Source of the DNA: Gemmataceae bacterium
GTDB taxonomy: Bacteria; Planctomycetota; Planctomycetia; Gemmatales; Gemmataceae
Assembly (NCBI GenBank): GCA_947490035.1
Contig: CANLGS010000176.1
Location: forward strand, 1-7,589
Direction: 5' to 3'
Length of the DNA: 7,589 nt
The notes beneath the pieces are model-generated. The model did not search any database and was not told the origin of the DNA. It saw only the letters and a program-made list of their open reading frames with translations. Made by a program: the position numbers and the translations under genes. Positions 5,514 through 7,589 of the stretch are shown here, piece by piece (position 1 is the first letter of the stretch; each line of letters opens with the position of its first letter).

Positions 5514-7439
5514 TTACTTCTTCGGCTCCGTCCTTTGCATCCGCACGCGCTCGTTGGTGGTGGGTGTGGCACCGATGAACCCGAACAGCATCTCGTTGGT
5601 CGTCTCCTCGCCGAAGGACACGTCCTTCGGCGGGTTGTTCGGGTTGTTGGGGTTCTTCGCGCTGTTGTCGAACACCGCTTCGATGTCGAACCGCGTCCCG
5701 GCCTTCGCGAACTGCGGCTTCGCGAACCAGTACGACTCCTGCCAGTTGTAATCCCAGTGCGCGATGTCGATCAGCACCACGGTGTCGCCGCCGGGCGGGG
5801 TCATGGTGATTTTCACGCTCTTGCCGAGCAGGTGCATGTGCGGCATCACGCTGTGGATGTTCGCGTCGGCGGTCGTCCACGCGGAACCCTTCAGAACGTG
5901 CTTCGCCTTATCCGCGGGGATTGCGCCGAAGATCGACATTCCGCCGACCGCAAGCGAGGCCCACGGCTTCTCGACCGGCTTCTTCGCGAAGTACAGCCCG
6001 ATCTTCGTGCGGTCCTTCTCGGGCTTGCCGGTGCGGTGGTAGTGGACTTGCAGCACGATCTCCGCTTCCTTCGGCAACAGGATGCCGGAGTTTTCGGGGA
6101 GCTTGGTGCCGAGTTGCCCCGGCGCCCAGCCGCCGAGGAACCCGATGGGCGGCACGTCCGGCCGCGGCGCGTCGGCCTGGTTCGGCAAGAAGCCGATGCC
6201 CATCGACACCGAGTAGCCCGGCCCGTGATCGGGTTCTTCGGGCGCCTTCTTGCGGTTCTTCTCGGCCGCTTCGAGTTTGCGCGCCTTGCCGGTCGTGTCG
6301 AAGTAGTTGAGCGTGTGGTGAACGACGGTCGCGTTGCCCGGCTTCACCTCGTAGGCGACGACGTACTTGTCTTCCTTCAACCCGGTCGGCAGCACGAAGC
6401 AGCGGAACGTGTCCTTGCCCGCGGCGCCGATGTGGAAGTCTTCCGTCATCTCGACGACCAGGTCCGGTTCGCCGAGGCGCCAGCCGTCAGGGAATTTCAG
6501 CGGCGGCGGTGCGTCCTTCGTGTCGCCTTCGGGGCAGCCGGCTTTCTCCCAGAGGCGGAGCGTGTCGAGTTCGCGAACGGTCAGGCTGCGGGCGTTCATG
6601 AACTCGACGCCGGCGACCGGCTTCCAGGGCGGCATGTCCTTCGACTGCGTGTAATGAACGATGTCCGCCGACCACGCGACCGCCTGCTTGTACGTCAGCA
6701 GCGCGAACGGCCCGACATCGCCGGGGCGGTGGCAGCTCTGACAGTGCTTCTGAAGGATCGGGGCCACGTCGCGGTGATACGTCACGGCGTCCGAGGTGAC
6801 TTTGCGCTCCTTCGGGTCGATGTGACAGCCGATGGCGCGGGTCGCGGGCGTGGGCACGTCCTTCCCGCCGACGAGCCCTTCGATCGCGTCCTTGAGGTCG
6901 CGCTCGGTGACCTGCGGGTTCTTCTTCATGCGGCCGTAGTACTGGTTATCGATGCGCCCGCGGTAGCGAAGTACGTGGTTGTGATCGAGGACGAACGCTT
7001 CCGGCGTGACAATCGCCTTGAACGCTTCGGCCGCGACGAGGTTGCTGTCGGAGAGCACGGGGAAGGGGAGTTTGAACTCGACGGCCTTCTTCGCGATCTT
7101 CTCCGCGTTGTCCTCGGTGGGGACGAGCGCGAGAAAGCCGACGCCCTTCGCGATGTAAGCCTTGTGCAGCTCGGTGAGCGTGGCCGCGTAACTGTTCGAC
7201 ACGGGGCAATCAAACGACAGGAACACGACGACGGTGCCCTTCGTGCCGGCGAAGTCGCGGAGCGCCGCCGGCTTGCCGTCGGTCGCGGGGAGCTTCACGT
7301 TGTCGATTGTCTTGTTGAGCTTATCCGTGCTGACTTGCGGGTCCGCGGCGGAAGTGGGTGCCGAACCGTTGAGACCGACAAGAACGCCCGCGCCCGCGAG
7401 CAGCGCAAGCGCGAACCCGACCTGAGCCATCTTCGACAT
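5514..7439 (-). CDS. Exported redoxin / cytochrome c / PHM-like copper monooxygenase fusion
   Basis: The 641-residue product begins with a signal peptide (hydrophobic 8-22, cleavage near TSA-AD at 29-33). Residues about 38-195 are a thioredoxin-fold AhpC/TSA or redoxin domain: VVVFLSFDCPVSNSY places Cys78 at the active-site position without the second CxxC cysteine, and Cys205 follows the domain. Residues about 218-305 carry a c-type haem site, CQSCH at 233-237, with Met269 (DMPPW) as the likely sixth ligand. Residues about 325-641 match type II copper, ascorbate-dependent monooxygenases (PHM/dopamine beta-hydroxylase fold, PF01082 and PF03712). Candidate ligands are His374-His375 and His466 for one copper, and His534, His536 (PHMHLLGK) and Met617 (NEMLFGF) for the other. 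Start 7439 has GGAGG (7447-7451) 7 nt upstream. The likely role is periplasmic electron transfer to a copper oxygenase; the substrate cannot be read. A 115-nt fold-back lies just after the stop. Confidence 0.88.
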   Translation of the reverse strand: MSKMAQVGFALALLAGAGVLVGLNGSAPTSAADPQVSTDKLNKTIDNVKLPATDGKPAALRDFAGTKGTVVVFLSFDCPVSNSYAATLTELHKAYIAKGVGFLALVPTEDNAEKIAKKAVEFKLPFPVLSDSNLVAAEAFKAIVTPEAFVLDHNHVLRYRGRIDNQYYGRMKKNPQVTERDLKDAIEGLVGGKDVPTPATRAIGCHIDPKERKVTSDAVTYHRDVAPILQKHCQSCHRPGDVGPFALLTYKQAVAWSADIVHYTQSKDMPPWKPVAGVEFMNARSLTVRELDTLRLWEKAGCPEGDTKDAPPPLKFPDGWRLGEPDLVVEMTEDFHIGAAGKDTFRCFVLPTGLKEDKYVVAYEVKPGNATVVHHTLNYFDTTGKARKLEAAEKNRKKAPEEPDHGPGYSVSMGIGFLPNQADAPRPDVPPIGFLGGWAPGQLGTKLPENSGILLPKEAEIVLQVHYHRTGKPEKDRTKIGLYFAKKPVEKPWASLAVGGMSIFGAIPADKAKHVLKGSAWTTADANIHSVMPHMHLLGKSVKITMTPPGGDTVVLIDIAHWDYNWQESYWFAKPQFAKAGTRFDIEAVFDNSAKNPNNPNNPPKDVSFGEETTNEMLFGFIGATPTTNERVRMQRTEPKK

Positions 7440-7589
7440 CCGCGAACCTCCACGAAAATGCGGCAGACGTGAGCGGCAACGAAGCCGCGTGTAGGTAGCA
7501 TACGCGGTCAGAGGCCGGCCGGTTTCGCGTTCACTGAAGTCTCATTCGAGAGCCAGCCCGAACTGACGCCGAGCTTCCGCCAGCGGCAC
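7440..7589. other. Upstream region of the redox fusion gene
   Basis: This 150-nt edge region holds the strong ribosome site of the redox gene and a short inverted repeat, CCGCGT (7485-7490) and ACGCGG (7502-7507) separated by 11 nt, about 46-68 nt before the ATG. The repeat could be an operator, but 6-bp GC-rich arms are common by chance here. A -10-like TATGCT overlaps it on the minus strand with no matching -35 box. The last 48 nt could be the end of another minus-strand gene (VPLAEARRQFGLALE then TGA at 7542), which is too short to judge. Confidence 0.3.

Noticed and set aside
4460..5572. Longer version of the first protease gene starting at 5572
   Set aside because: The extra 79 residues cross the fold-back repeat, would bury the signal peptide inside the protein, and are unneeded because ATG 5335 has a good ribosome site.
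5442..7472. A 676-codon open frame on the plus strand, antisense to the redox fusion gene
   Set aside because: Its product is rich in Arg, Val, Leu and Ala with no recognisable domain, and it mirrors the G/C-biased third positions of the real gene. The opposite strand has a signal peptide, haem and copper motifs and a strong ribosome site.
7542..7589. Possible C-terminal end of another minus-strand gene (PLAEARRQFGLALE then stop)
   Set aside because: Only 15 codons are visible, and another frame is open there too, so coding cannot be supported.

Overview
The window reads as part of a high-GC planctomycete chromosome, most likely Gemmataceae. This is inferred from the gene types: a redoxin/cytochrome c/copper-monooxygenase fusion, secreted DTG-protease/PDZ proteins and a secreted CBM9-like protein. 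Strong G/C bias at third codon positions and palindromic and fold-back repeats in the gaps also fit. No rRNA, tRNA, CRISPR array, integrase or transposase gene is visible, and the organism call rests on family recall rather than a marker gene.

Layout. The left end (1-1117, minus) is the 5' part of an unrecognised cytoplasmic-looking gene with a TTG start, running off the window. A 212-nt divergent gap with weak promoter candidates follows, then a plus-strand pair: a PAC2-family protein (1330-2376) with a 16-Asp run encoded by a microsatellite, and a secreted CBM9-like protein (2463-3527). Each is followed by one copy of a 54-nt nested palindrome (2394-2447 and 3537-3590). All eight differences between the two copies preserve the fold.

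The right half is on the minus strand. Reading leftwards from 7439, a 641-residue exported protein joins a thioredoxin-fold redoxin domain, a CxxCH haem domain and a PHM-like copper monooxygenase in which all six copper ligands can be assigned. A 115-nt fold-back repeat (5390-5504) lies just after its stop and is followed on the minus strand by a T-rich stretch, so it may end that transcript. A -10-like TACAAT then precedes two tandem, 2-nt-spaced secreted aspartic protease/PDZ paralogues (4460-5335 and 3597-4457). These converge on the CBM9-like gene, with the second 54-nt palindrome filling the gap.

How the genes work together. Four of the six genes encode exported proteins, so the right three quarters of the window serves the periplasm or cell surface: redox and copper chemistry, protease/PDZ proteins and a sugar-binding-type protein. 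Nothing proves a shared pathway. The most notable items are the three-domain redox fusion, the paired nested palindromes and the protease pair.
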